Below are positions 23,592-37,700 of a DNA stretch of 64,000 nt, one piece after another. Position numbers and translations under genes: made by a program. The notes beneath the pieces are model-generated. The model was not told where the DNA came from. It searched no databases and was given only the letters and a program-made list of their open reading frames with translations. Within the stretch, counting starts at the first letter, position 1. Each line of letters starts with the position of its first letter. This DNA is from Dryas octopetala. Lineage: Eukaryota; Streptophyta; Magnoliopsida; Rosales; Rosaceae. The DNA lies in the NCBI GenBank assembly GCA_963921425.1, contig OY992839.1, positions 11,573,409-11,637,408 on the forward strand, given 5' to 3'.

Positions 23592-24070
23592 ATACCAAAT
23601 GTCAATAGTTTTTTAATAAAGCAGCAAGACACTAATTTTTTTTAGTTTAGGTACTAACCTAGAGTAAAACATTTTGGATTAGGTCACAAATCAGTTTGTT
23701 GTACAGTTGTGACTGTTGAACAGTTACAGTTGTAATTGTCAAACAGTCACAGTTGTGACTGTTTAAAATTTATAAAAAAATCCAAATTTTTAAAGGTTTC
23801 ATACTTTTGATTTAGGTTTGGGGGATGAAATCTTATAACTCAAAAACTAAGTATTAAAGTTTAAGCCTTGCAAATATTGAAAAAACAACAAATCAATAAA
23901 AAAGTTATGACTGTTAGATAGTCACAGTTCGATATAACTATATTTTTTAAAGTTGGTACCTAAACTGAAATTTAGTACCTAAAGTGAAATGACATAAATG
24001 TTTTAGTAGTTGAAATGAAAAAACATTATAATTTGGTACCTAAAGTTAATGGACCTTTTAGTTAATTATT
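23592..24070. mobile_element. inserted repeat with ACAGTTGTGACTGT words
   Basis: This block separates TTAATTAATAGAAAATTAGGA and TCATTACTCTCATGGGCTTA, which are nearly adjacent in the paralogous copy at about 25003-25045. It contains mirrored GTTGTGACTGTTGAACAG and AACAGTCACAGTTGTGAC words. Similar words recur near 38300 and 40770, which suggests a dispersed family. There is no coding content. Confidence 0.5.
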
Positions 24071-24279
24071 CTCCTTTATAGTTCATTACTCTCATGGGCT
24101 TAAGAGCTCATAAAATTATTCAAAAAGACGCAAGTTTGTTTTGCTATCTTTAAAGACATGGACAACTAACCTATGTAACAATAAGGATAATTTATGCCCA
24201 CGTTTGGCGGAGTTTAAGGAGAAAGAGAAGGCTTGAGGACCCATTCAAGAAGGAGCTTGAGGAGAAGGGTGTGAGAATG

Positions 24280-24610
24280 TGGAGTATGTTATCCCACATT
24301 GAAAAAGTATAGTCTTGTATATATAAGTGCTTACGGATCTTGAGCCTCTCTCTCTATTGCTAATTAATTTTGGATTTGATACTCTAATTTCTTTTATAGT
24401 ATCAAAGAAGGCTCCACGTCACCTAATATGAGTTGTCCATATATTTGATTAAGTGACCCCATATGGGGCGATCATGTGAAATATGTTGTCCCACTTTGGA
24501 AGAAAAGAATAAGATGATCAAATTTCTGGTCTAGTACGTTGTCGAATGAGCGGTCTATATAAGGTCGGGTATTTTATTGCAAAAGTAAATTCGACATTTC
24601 ACAAGTAAAA
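24280..24610 (+). repeat. decayed TRIM-like relic
   Basis: TGTTATCCCACATTGAAAAAG at 24280 and GTTGTCCCACTTTGGAAG at about 24486 look like two diverged LTR starts of the widespread plant TGTCCCACATTGG type. Between them ATAGTATCAAAGAAGGC resembles a mutated tRNA-iMet primer site. The state is poor and the call is tentative. Confidence 0.35.
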
Positions 24611-24713
24611 GAGTTAGGAAAGTAAGTTTTGGGAGGGAAGGGTCAAAAAAGCTTATTACACATTAAAGGGTCTTAAAATTCTGGAATCTAGCCCAAGAAA
24701 AAATGATACCTGC

Positions 24714-25130
24714 TTCGAGTTGGACTTAAAGTAGAGGTACTAAAATTAGATCTAATTTGACTAAAAATGGAAGGTGAAGCAAAGCGTAGTTGCGTGTGTT
24801 TGTGAAATTTTCAACAAGGCACCTGCTATTCACACTATTCACACACGTGATTTGTTATCTTGCACTCCAAATTAATTCAATATGTTAGTAGTGTAAATTA
24901 TACACAGAATGAGTGCAAGATTATAAATTGATAGTGTGAATAACATTGCCGTTCAATGATATTCCAAAATTTTATATTGAAACATCCATCCAATCTAATT
25001 TAATAGAAAATTAGAATAATTTATTACCCTCAAGGGTTTAAGAGCTCTTAAAATTACTTTAAATGATACAAGTTTGCTTTGTTACCTTCAAGGATATCCA
25101 ACTAACTTACATAGTAATAAGCAATTGTTG
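24714..25130. repeat. paralogous copy of the TRIM insertion locus
   Basis: The first part (CTTCGAGTTGGACTTAAAG to the end of the TGTGAATAACATTG segment near 24980) matches 20560-20590 plus 21210-21380. The second part (CATTACCCTCAAGGGTTTAA-like to CCAACTAAC at about 25110) matches 24065-24175. This copy lacks the TRIM array, the possible solo LTR and the 23.6-24.1 kb insert. Confidence 0.75.
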
Positions 25131-25700
25131 TAGTAACTTGGTTGGAATAGTAATAGAATTACTTCGATTACACCCAAATTCGATCCTCTTTTCCTTCTTA
25201 TAAAAAAAAAAAAGAAAAAAAAAAACTTACATAGTAATAAAAACAATCTCCGTTGACAAAATTTGAGTGGATAAGAGAGAGAAAGCACCCCCTTCGATGT
25301 GATCACCTTGGAAACCAAATCATTCTACGATTGTCCGAAGGTCCGAACCTATCCATATTCATTTTTTGTTGAGTACCATGCTAGTTGATAATGGCTGATT
25401 CGAATTATGTTCCAATCAAGAGACTTATTACATAATTAAGTTGGGAGTAGCACGGTACCTGGTCAAAATATATGGAATAAATGGGCATATTATTATCCAT
25501 TTGTGAAGTGTTTTTTTCCTTGTCTACCTGATGAAGAAAAGGACATGTTTCTAACTTTTAACCTTGACTTGGTCATATAGAATAGGACATTCTGCACCGC
25601 TTTATATGAATGTACAATGATTTGTTATGCACAGTTTATTACTCTACTTTCATTTTCGTTGCTCTGTGAGTAGTGATTTTGGGTCACTGGAAAAAAGAAG
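25131..25700 (+). promoter_or_regulatory. upstream region of NIC1
   Basis: Intergenic sequence before the nicotinamidase start. CTTTATATGAA at about 25600-25610 is a plausible TATA box about 95 bases before the ATG. No other gene is visible. Confidence 0.4.
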
Positions 25701-27641
25701 ATGGGGTCTCAAACGATTGATCTGTTGAAGAATGAGATTCCTCTTGAGCAGGAATCTGTGGATTTGCCTGAAGATGTTGTGACTGGTCTTGTTCTTGTGG
25801 ACATAAATAATGGCTTCTGCACTGTTGGCGCCGGAAATCTGGTAACTCTTTTCTTATTAAACTTAAAGTTCTCTAATTGAACTTTTTGGGCAGATGAAAA
25901 CATTTCAGCCTTAATTAGGATGGTTTTGGTTTGATTTTTAGACACGATTCAGTTGCTTCATCTCTCTCATCCTTGGCATATGGGTTAAAGCTAAAACTAA
26001 CTTTAAAGGGTTATTGTATTAGTTCTTGGCTCTATTTCTAATTATCCTAGTTTCAGACCTTTTTGTTGTATAGTAAGTAACTAAGAAGTGAAAGAAATTA
26101 TGGTCTTGTACTGATCAACAAGGTTACAATTTCTGAATTGCTGCTTATGTTTGCAGGCTCCAACGGAGCCTAACAGGCAGATCTCTGGAATGATCAATGA
26201 GTCAGCAAGAGTTGCCAGACTCTTCTGTGAGAAGAAATGGCCTATTATGGCATTCCTTGATTCTCATCATCCAGACAAACCTGAACACCCATATCCCCCT
26301 CACTGTATTCAGGGCACCGATGAATCCAACTTGGTTCCTGGTATATATATATATATATATTAGATCTCTTACTTTTCATTTCTCTTTTAATGCATGTCTT
26401 CAAATGTTACATAATTTTGTAATCTCCTTTTCTACTGAAATATGCAGCCTTAAGATGGTTGGAGAAAGAACCAAATGTAACAATCAGGCGCAAAGATTGC
26501 TTCGATGGTTTTTTGGGTTCAATTGAACCTGATGGTTCAAATGTTTTTGTAGATTGGGTGAAGAAAAATCAGATCAAGACTGTAAGTAGATCTTAGCAGG
26601 ATGTTTTACAGCATACAGTTATTTTTATTTGTTTGATTCTTTACAACATTAAGGAAGTTTATTCCCTCCTCCCCTTTGGGCCTCCTTTGTACCAAAAAAT
26701 ATTGAGTTATCAACCAAACCCAAAACCTGCATCTTCATAAATAAAGGAATATAACTACTCACCAAGGACTGGTAATGGGGGCCTTCTAATTCAGAACTAT
26801 AATTTTGATCAAATTCTATATTTGGTTATATAGCTTTGTATTGATCAAATTCTAGAACCAAGAATTTGACAAACATGTCTCCTGGTGTAGTTATTGGTTG
26901 TAGGAATATGTACGGACATCTGTGTGCTGGACTTTGTTTGCTCTACATTATCAGCAAGAAACCGTGATTTTCTTACCCCTTTGATGGACGTTGTGGTTTA
27001 TTCGGGTGCCTGCGCTACATTTGATGTACCTCTTCAGGTTGCCAGAAACACCAAAGGAGCTTTGGCTCATCCCCAGGTAATCCAGGATATCTACACAATT
27101 CCCAGAACTAAACTTCATAACTGAACTTACAGAATTTCTTCTCAGTCTGATAGTAAAAAGAGAGAAAAAAAAAGTACTTATTTGTTGCAGAATGAAACAA
27201 AAATGAGAATGTTCATGAAAAAATTACCTATTTTAGCACATCAAAAGAACCTCCAAATGGAGACATTGTATGTATGCTCATTGGACTGTGCTGGTCTCTC
27301 ACAGGACCGGGTATGAGACCTGTTTATGGTGAATCCTACAGCTTGTGTGTGACAGCCTGAGTGCACCAGATGCACACAAAAATCCCTCAATCCATAAGCT
27401 AGAACTGTAGATATAAGCTCAAAATTGTTAGTCTGAATATGCAGTAGAAACCTAATTATGTTTACTGGCATCCACAATGAAAATTAGAATCTTACCACAA
27501 CTGTTTTTTTCCTTTATTTTTAAAATTTGGCAAAACAAATTTTGGCAGGCACTGATGCATCATATAGGGCTATACATGGCAAAAGAAAGAGGAGCCAAAA
27601 TAGCAAGCCAAGTGTCGTTGGTTGCAGCTAAAAAGCCTTGA
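25701..27641 (+). CDS. NIC1: nicotinamidase (NIC1), NAD salvage
   Basis: Five exons, 25701-25841, 26157-26340, 26448-26581, 26891-27076 and 27549-27641, keep frame and encode 245 residues, about the length of Arabidopsis NIC1 (At2g22570). The enzyme converts nicotinamide to nicotinic acid and ammonia in the NAD salvage pathway. The catalytic triad is readable: Asp34 in LVLVDINNGFC, Lys124 in IRRKDCFDGF, and Cys164 in GICTDICV. The metal site segment DSHHPDKPEHPYPPH lies in exon 2. The protein has an isochorismatase-type fold and no obvious targeting peptide. The donor at 26341 runs into a TA microsatellite (GTATATATA). The gene converges with EX1. Confidence 0.96.
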
Positions 27642-30600
27642 CTCCATGCTGCAGCAGTACTACATAATTGAGGGTATTATCAGTTAAATAGAGGATGCTG
27701 CATGGTCATCTGAATAAGTTGTCTGAGAAGTAGATGTGAATAAGTTGTGAGAAAAGTAGATTTGAAGCTCTAATTAGTATTTCTATTAATATGTAACTGA
27801 ACAGCCCTACCTTATGGTGTGTAATATACAAATAAGGAATCACTGAATCAGTAATGCATATCAGTATTGCTAGTAGCAAGCAAGTCTACTGGATCTTTAG
27901 TAGTTTATTAGTACTGTCTACAGTTTATCAGACTATTACTCTCTCTGTAGTCTTTTGGGTGGGTAATTAAATTTGTTGATAAAAACAAACACAGCCCAAA
28001 ACGATAAGCAAAACATGGAAACAAAATGCTATTCAGCCCATTCTAGCCAAGAAAACCTGTAACAAGAATTAACCAAAATAAACCAGCACAACCTTTGCAT
28101 TACGAAGTGGATGCTATTATGTAAGCAAGCCATAAATTTCATTTTTATGGCTACCCAAAAACATATGGTGGACTACGCCAAAAGGACATAACATCCTGCT
28201 CTCCATGCATCATCACAATATGTATGTAATTATGTAAGAATCATATTAGAATTTTCCACATATATATACATATATATGTATATGGTGCGGGGAGCAATCA
28301 TCAGAATCATGTTAACTGTTCATTTTAGCAGGAACTGACAACATAGTCAACATTTTCTTTGAAACCACGTATTGAGCATGAACTTCCTTGGCTTATCATA
28401 CTTTATGTTAGAACCTTAATGTTAAACAATTTCCTTTTCATGGGGTTTTCTTTTGACTTGCCTATCACTTTGGAGCATCCTTAGTTCCTAACATAGTGGA
28501 GTGGAATTTATGAAAATAAATATGGCACAGATATCTCTGCAATTGGCATGGATGGTCAAGCAACATGATGTTGCTTTCAACTGCATCGAAAAAGCAGTTC
28601 TGATAATCAGGCCTCTCTCAGAGTGTTTCCTGAGTGGAGAGCTAGGATACTGATTTCTCTTGAAATCATACAAGGATTTAGGGTCTCCAGACCAAAGAAG
28701 TCTTACAACTCACCAGAAACTCCCTACTTCAGTCAGTAACAGGCTTCTACTCCCACCATTTACCAGCAACATCCTTTGCCCAAATCTTTTCCCCAAAACC
28801 TTGAGAAAAAAAAAAAAAAAAAAAAGGAGGCGAAAGAAAAAGGGTCCCATCAATGCTTCATGATCAAATTCGACAGCTATTATCTTCCTCTGATTTAAAG
28901 GAAAAATAAACCAATATGAGAAACCAAAAAATTCAAATCAACCCAACATGAGCAAAGATATGATACTCTCACTACCGACCTGCATACTTCATATTTGGAA
29001 ATCTTTTTTATCCCCAAGATGTTTACAAGCACACTCCGGTTAATTCAACAATGAAATGCAACAACAGACACTTGCAAATAGTACAAGGGGAAAATAAAAA
29101 TCATCGAAATCTCCTTTGTTTTTTTCAAGTAATGATCATTGGAAACCATTATGCGCATTCTCACATACAATTCAATTAATGATTGTTTTCAACAGATATA
29201 AAGAACAAATTTTTCAGCAGCCACAATCTCCTGACTTAGTTTTTAAGTCACCAGAAAGAATGCATTCAACTAGCAGTTTTTTTTTTTTTTTTTTTTTTTC
29301 CCAAAGGATAACTTAATCAAAAGGCAACAAATGTCTCAAAATCATTGTCGGGTGATGTAATACCATCTTCATATCAGTTGTGCAACATTAAACACAATAA
29401 TCAGATACATAATTGAGACTGCAGAGCAAGGCACGATTCATTCATGCAAAATGAATCAAATTCTGCTATAAATGTATCAATTTAACAGACAACACTTTAC
29501 AACAGAAAGGTATATCATATTCTGATAATGACAGAGGTTTCAAAAAACATCACCCATGAATCTCTACTTCATAGAATAGGAAGCACATACAGGGCTGCAA
29601 AAGTAGACCATGTGAGAACAAATATAATATGAAAACACAATGTAGAAATCTCTGCAAATCGTTCTCTTATAATTCAAAGGAGAGAAAACGAGAGAATACA
29701 TTACCAAACAAACCTGTGCTTATGCATGATTTTTCCATCTCAGAAAAGGTGACAGAATCCAGGAACATTTATCCCTTCCTTTTTACTTTCTCCTTTCTCC
29801 AGCATTGAATTGTATGAAAATAGTCTTGGTAAATTCATAGGTTTCAGTTAACATCATTCACTTTTATTCGGATGACCTTTTCTGTATATATAAATTTCAC
29901 TCACAAAATACTGAAAACATCCATTATGGCCAAAACTATAATGCTTTATAAGCTAACAAAGTCAGCATTCACATCACCAATATAAACTCCAATAAAAAAA
30001 GTGTAAGCAAATATTTTAAATGTAATCCTTGCATTAAAAGGAGGGATCGAGATAGTTATATCGCACTTGATTTCGAATGATTTACAATGAATCAGCCCAC
30101 CCAATATTTACAGGAATCAAACTACCACATCTGTAGTTTAGGTATTTCACAAGTCCTAACTGCATCTACAGATTATATTACTTAAGCAAAAGTTAGAGGA
30201 ATAGACTACACAAAAGCATTAACTTCAGTGTATAATAATTTGAGGAAAAACATTGATGGTACGGAAGATTTTAAATACATACATCGACAGAAAAGAATTT
30301 TCCATGAACAGGATCAACAGAGAGACAAATAGACAATTATCTATTCTATTGCATTCCACGGCTTCAGTAATTGCTTTTGCGTCAACATGCTTGCAAGTGC
30401 AGCAGTCAGTTGAGTGAGCATTGGATATGTAGCCCATTAGTTATCTAGTAAATATCATCTAAACTGCAAAATAAAGACGGCAAAGGAAACCTTCATCAAA
30501 ATAATTGCACCAGCTATCGTACAACTTTTTATTTAAGTACATTGTTTTTATTAAACAAATTACATTTTAAAGCAATAAAATCACAAAGGAAACCTTCCAC

Positions 30601-31706
30601 AGAAATATCAACCGGGCAAGAACATATCTCCATACGAGAAAAACATATAAAGGCTCACCCCCATAAAAGGGCATGCCTAATTTTGTAGCTAGTAGGGTGG
30701 GAAGGCCACTAAATCAGGGCAGTACAGAATGCATCACCTTTTTAGAAACAGATCCTACAATTAACAAACAGCACATACAACTAATTGAATATATAGTCTA
30801 AGCCTCTCCCAAATATAATCAAGACATTCAGGGATTTTTTTGGTTTATTGAATATTTGAAAGTGTAAATTTATTTGCACCCACCTGTCTACTCATCACCC
30901 CCCCCCCCCCCCCCAAAATCAGTATACCCATTGTTTCCTTATTTATCCATTTCTTTTCTAAGAATATGAAAACAAAAACAAAGTTTTTTCCTCTCTTCCC
31001 TCCACCCTTCTACTGTCCTCGATGGCCATGGTTGGCCACGGGCCATGGCCACAGCACACGGCCATGGCCTCTGGCCAATGGAGTCTATTTCTTGTGAAGC
31101 AACTCAAACCTTGATAAATGAAAATCACGTTATGTTGAAAGGCATACTACCTTGAAGGCATGGTGTCTTGATATCCCCTTTTATAGTTTCTCATCTCTTT
31201 TCTCAATTTTTCTCTATCTCCATAATTTCTCTGCACTTACAGCAACCATAATTATTCTTCTTTTCCCTTAAGTTAATCTGATTACTATAAGTTTCTGACA
31301 TCTACAACCCCACTATAATCATATCCAGCACCCACTTGATGTTATCCCACATCTGGTATCCAGAAGTTAATTTTAAACTCAAATTAGAATGATTCATTGT
31401 AGAAAAGTATTGCCACAGGAATTTAGCAAACTCCATATATATGCAAGCAACTTTTAGGAGAAGGGCCATTAGATCACCTTACCAAACAAGATATGTATGA
31501 CCAAGTGGAGAGTAGAATGGCAGAAAATTTAATGGCAACATTTGCAAGATTACTCCAAAATTTCAATAAATATATCTCCCCGTAAATTTACATTATTTTG
31601 TACAATGTAAAATTTTAAATAGATATTTTTAAATGAGAAGCAACTTACCCTACAAAATTTCAAACAAAAAATATCAACAATCTTCAACATTATGTACAAT
31701 GGGAAT
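27642..31706. other. 4-kb spacer between convergent NIC1 and EX1
   Basis: The first 200 bases are probably the NIC1 3' UTR and the last few hundred the EX1 3' UTR. In between the DNA is AT-rich with A- and T-runs (28804-28825, 29278-29299), a C-run (30899-30914) and a GGCCATGG-rich palindromic patch (31020-31080). No coding exon, RNA gene or bordered element could be supported. Confidence 0.5.
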
Positions 31707-34700
31707 CTACTCTTCAAGCCTCAGTCGATTGAAGAACACCAAGAAATGATACTCAGGGGCCCAATAAACAAACCCAACAACAGGTCCACCTTTAATGTAC
31801 TGCAAAATTTAAAAAAGGTATATATGGTAGTCACTATCCATTCTGGAGATGGTGAATGAAGTACTATTTGAGATTAAAACACAAGAAAGAAGTACAAAAA
31901 AAAAAGAAAAACGTAGAACCTTCCCATCAAGAATAACAAGTTCACCATCGACCCAGCGGGGATTGCGAAAACCTGGCTCAGCAAGCCTCCCCTGCCCTTT
32001 ATATCGAGCAACCTTAGTTTCCAAAAAAGCACAAAAACCTCTTCAATAAAAGGGCAAGAAAAACGTGCCGGGTGGACACACAAATAAGAAAGTTGATACA
32101 AGTTGTCAGGAAAAATTCAATCTAACAAGTTAAGATATACCACTCCAAACTCTTCTGGTATGATCCCTTTATGAGGAAGCTGATATCTTTTCCCAACCTT
32201 TGCACGGAATGCCACCTGAAAAAACCAATTGATAAGGTACCATCAAGGTTTGAGAGAAACTAGGTAACTAGTTATTCATGGCAAAGTTGAGGGGGGCACT
32301 TTGGAAAAACAGAGAAATTTGGCTTCCAGTTGACCAAGTCTAAATAACATGTTTCAGAAACAATATCCTAAAAGGTGAAATTAGTATTACTAGCAGATCC
32401 CTTAAAATTCTCCATGAGGTTTTATTTCCATACAATGTTAAGAAGCTAGAAAATAATCAGATATCAAAAATTACCTGGCCAGCCGGTACATAAGGATCCC
32501 CAGTAAGCTTTAAGGCTTCTACATATTCATAAAACTCAAGTTGTGAAGGCTCCTGAGCCCCAACATCCTCTTTCCATTGACCAAATTTACGTCTCAGGTG
32601 AATGACTTCGGAGGTGTAGAGCCCATGTGCACCAATATAAAGTCCTGACAAATGAACCTATTCTCAGTACACTCAAGGGAAGCTGGCTTAAGGTCTCACA
32701 TAGAATAAATCAAGTGCATTAAAGAATTCTAGAAACAAAACAGGATGATTAACCATGAGAAGCTAATGTATAGCATCAAAAAGTGATGTAAAGATAAGGC
32801 AAAATTTTGTGGAAAATGACCATTTAAAGGATCTGGAGAAGCTGGCATTTCAATGCGATTGAAAGTAGTTGATCCTGACAGTGGTTGATGGTTATGAACC
32901 TGGCTGAGAGCGAGATTTATTAATTCGCCAACATCTTTGAGTACCTGATATAAACCATAAAATTAAATAGCAATGTATGAACAGTGATAGATTTGGTAAA
33001 AGAAAGGTTGTTACCGTTGTTTGCATTCTACTGTGAAAATTCAGCTAACCTTTAATGGTATCTTCTCTTTACCAATGAACTTAGCGAGATCAAACATAAC
33101 ACTATCAACACTACGTTGACTTCCAACTTTAACTTTTTTATCTTCTAAAGACCGTTCCTTTCCACGGGTATCCAGTTGGCTAATATCTTTCTCAATAGTA
33201 AAGGAAAATGATAAACGTCCCTTCTTCTTTATTTTAGCAGGTACCCGGAGCAAATTTTTAGTAGGCAAGCTGCCTGACATTTTATGCCCAAGACCACCAA
33301 CAACAAATTTAACAGCAATTTCTTGTCGCTCTGCACTTTGAATAATTCCAGGATCAGCATCTAGTTCAATCACATCTGCCTCTTGGTCACCTTCAACCTT
33401 ATCGTCATCTTCAGCTTCTGAATTTTCTATTTCATTATCCTTGTCTTCATCATCTTCCTCAATGATCTGCTCAATCACTTTAGATATGAGATCTCTGTCT
33501 ACCTTCCCTGGTGATGTCACTTTCAAAACTTTGACCCTCACGTGAGGAATCATATCTCTCAAGATACTCTGAAATCCAGAGTCTGCCTCAGCAAGATCAG
33601 AACCATCATCCCCATCATCAACATCTTCAGCATCTTCACTACCCGCAACAAATAAATCATCTTTTTCTTCAGTGGAATCTAAAGGATTCAAGCTGCTAGT
33701 TGCATCCAATGTTTTGGAGCTAACTTGTAGAGAATCCTTAGTCACTCCTCCACGCTTTAAATACACAACCTGAAAATTATGGCATAAAGAAAATGTGAAA
33801 TACATGCTGTCGCATACCTTTAATGAAAGAGAATGGAAAAACAGGAAAGTCCTGAAAATGGGCTCACTATGCACATGCACATGTGCACATGACTCCAGGA
33901 GCCATTTGGAACTCACATGACTTGTCAAAACTAAACAAGGTTCACTAAACTGAAAAATAATTGAATGATATGAAAGGAAAAGCTTGCAGTCTAAACAAGA
34001 ACTAGATATCAAACACTAATGAAAACACAATAAAATTCCTGCAACAACCAACTATATAGTTCCAAATATGAAGATCTCTTCTTGCAAATGATGCATTTAG
34101 GTATCTGCTTATGAAAAACAGGTTTCAGTGAATCAATACTACCAACAAAAATCTTTTCCCAGCAATAAATATCTCAATAAGAGTATAACTCTAAGCATGA
34201 AAACTAATAAACTTGTGTATCAAGCAAGTAATTACTGGAAAAATGCAAACCTATCACTGCTCATATTTAAAATTCAACCAGTAGGAAAGTTGATCTTGAT
34301 GCATTAGACTATACTACAAAGTTAGATATAACGAAGATACCTGCTCTCTGTATTCACCCTTCTTATTCACTGTTACAAAAATTTCGAACAGTGGAACACC
34401 AGCTGCAGCTGTAGCAAGCTGCCTGAGAGAAGATCAAGATTCATAAAGAATGTTACCTCTGACAGGAAGCACAAGTAGCATGCAGAATGACAATATCCTT
34501 TTGAAGAACTGGGAGTCTATAAATGATAAAGGAGTCTTAACAACACACCAAATCACACAATGAAAATAAAACCAATAGTGCAATGGATCCCAAATGATAT
34601 GTCATTACACGTGTAAGTGTCTTATTTGTTGTGAAATAAATGAACCTTAGAGTGGGTCCATGTATGAATAAAAAAAAAAACTACCACATGTAAAACATGA

Positions 34701-37700
34701 TAAACATTCCTTATAAGATCTCTTTTATCGATGGAGAAATGATTATATTATGAACAGTGTGAACATTTCCCCATAATTGCTATGCAAAAGCTGTGGATAG
34801 AACAATAGACACTGATGTTTCAAACTATAAACAGGTCCTTAAGAAGCTCTTCCTTTATAATTATTCATAAATTTCATATATGACTAAAAAATCTAATTCC
34901 AAAAAAATAAAATTTATATATCTAGTTGCCAATATTGACACAGGAAGTCACTCAGTAACATCTCAATCCAAGGGACTGAGTAGTACGGATATAAATGGGA
35001 CATGTTTAGAACAATACATGCTCCTACCATATCCAATTCAGGGCATATGTCTTTATTTAATTTTTTCTTCTCCTTTTTTTTTGCGAGCACATATACAAAG
35101 CAGCAGCTCAGACAAACTAAAATTTGAAGGCGAAGGCATAAGGTGAGGCATCTTGTTACTCACAAGGCAAAGCATAAGCCTCAATGCGTTGAGGCGTAAG
35201 CCTTTTGGGATTCGAATTATTATGATTAAGATATATATATATAATATAAAATTATAAATAGAGTATAAAATACCCTCCCTGTTTTTCTGTTGAACTCCCA
35301 CTGCATTGTTGATTACTACACAGGGGACGAGGTGTCCCCTATGTTGCATTTTCCAGTTTCTTAATGAAAATGGTGTTTCTTATCAAAAAAAGAAAAAGAA
35401 ACATCATTAGTATAAAATTGCAGACAAATGCGTGAGAACTCTAATTTTATTACAAGTCTTGTAGTATGAGAGTCATATTTTAGTTAGTATTAGGAGTCTT
35501 ACTTTATTTAGTATAGGTAATCTCTCTCTATTATGTTTGTTAGTGGACCCTTTTAATTGTTTTTTTGGTCAAACTGAAGATGGCTTTCATTTTTTTTTTT
35601 CCAAGACGACTTTCATTGAAAATAACTTTTAAGTGTCAGTGGGCCCTTGCTATTTGTTAGAGGGCAGCATACTTCCCACTGCTTTAGTGCTGCATACATA
35701 CTTAAGAAAGTATGCCAAAAGGAAAAAGCACTTCTCAAGGTGAAGTTAAACCCCAATAGACCAATCCCCCTTATTCAAAATTGAAGTACTTTCTACCTCC
35801 ACAACTCTCTCTCCCTGCAAACCTCAAGGATTCTGTGTGAGATTCCCATTCCTTTCTCTCTCTTACCTCTGGAAAGTAGCAGGAGCTATACATACAGAGA
35901 GAGCGGAAAACAATTTTGGTGCTTTGGATCTTTCAGATTTTTGCTGAGGGATTCATTGAAGTGAGAAACAACCAGAGAAATTGAAGTACTTTCCCGCTCT
36001 ACACTAGAGGGTGAGTTAGGTCTGCATGTGTAGGAGGTCCCGGAAATCCATCAAACTCAAGGAGCTGCCTATATGATGTAGAGAGATAATATTTCTGGGT
36101 GGAATATCAAGTAAAAGGGGCTGGGCGTTTTTTCTGTTTTAAAAAATTTCAAGATCCCAGCCAAAAGACACAGTTCAAGATGTGAGTTAAATGGGCTTAA
36201 TTGGACTGAGGCTTCCACCTCTACAAATAGGCAAACGCCTTTCGGGATTTCCGCTTAATAAAGGAGCCCTGAGGCGTTCTTCTACTGCTCTGCATCAAAT
36301 CACGCCTTGAGGCAGCCCTGGATATCGCCTTTCAAAACACCTGTTATAAGTAATAGACTAGACAGATTTTGTCTGCAGACAATTTTCTAGCCATCCCAGG
36401 TTAAGAAAAGAAAAAGGAAAAAGAGTTATCCCTGTCACCTATAAAACTCCACAAAGAATGAAGGACAAGAAGATGCTGAAAATACAATTTTATTAACCTT
36501 CTTCAGTTGGGATTCTCCTATGCTAATATGCATCAACTGTTTGCCTCCTCAGCCTATCATACGTCTTCCTATTTGTTTTGGTTAAACCATTAGGTCCTAC
36601 AATGATAAAAACAAGTAACTAAACTCTTAAGTTTAAGCTTGTCCTATTCGTTCTTGGTTGAGAAGCTAGTGTTGCCAATAATCCAATAGTTTCCATCAGA
36701 AAACAAGAGGTTCAAACAGTACTCCCTATATTAGACTAACAATCAAAACAACTCACCGGGGACTATAACTCCTTGCAACATATCTTCCATGCTCTGCAGT
36801 TACTCGTATAATTAAGCCGTGAGGATCCTTCTTATCTTTTGAAATGCCAGCCCACCACCCCACCTAGCACCCACAATCAAAAGTCCACATGTAATTAAAC
36901 CAATCACAGTTTCATCAGTACCAAGTCAAAATTCTATAAGCCAAACACACTTAAATGGCATGACCAAAAAAAAAATCAGTATTAATTCATATCCAAGAAC
37001 AATTCACATTATTGATCAGAAACTTGTTTCTTTTTTTGAGTTGACTCACCAATCCAGCACTGGCATTATCTCGAAAAAATGCTGCGTCCTGGTATCGCTC
37101 TTCCTCTATAGCTCTCTGAAATTATTTATAATTAAAAAAAAAGAAAAAGAAAAGTGTTAGCGAAAGAGAGACGCTAATTTGTGAATTGTGATAAACATAG
37201 ACGTAAGATAAAAGGAATCAGACATTGAGCTGAGAAATGACTCTGCCAACGACGTCGTTTGTAGCTGCAGCGGCAATTGCAACCTTGAGCCTAGCAGCGT
37301 CCTCAAAATCCTCTGCATATACAGCTCGACCCAACTGTGACTGTTCAACAACAAAAATTTACACATTTAAGAAAATAAAAATAAACATTTATAACTGTAC
37401 ATAAATACATACATATATATGTAAAGGCTCTACCTTGAGAAGGGAGAGAAGGCGGTCTTGTTCTTCGACCTCGAGGAAATGCTGACGCCAGCGATCCCAG
37501 TCCCAGTCAGGCTCTTTGTCCCTGTTGTGGCGCTGAAACGGTGCGTTTTGGGCGTCGTCTCCTTCGGGTTTTGCGGTAGAATTGACGTAGGAATCGAAGC
37601 GTTTGATGGCGGTTTTGATGAGGTCGTGGAGCGCGGAGTCCCACCGCCACTGGATTGAGTCCGAGGAAGAAGAAGAAGGGTTCTGGCATCGGCAGAGGGA

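Noticed and set aside
30899..31080. C-run and GGCCATGG-rich palindromic patch
   Set aside because: No element borders, coding potential or known regulatory motif could be tied to it.
33778..34012. Extension of the EX1 exon 6 frame upstream of 33769
   Set aside because: A good acceptor at 33770 and the join to exon 5 give the conserved EX1 sequence; the upstream part is intron.
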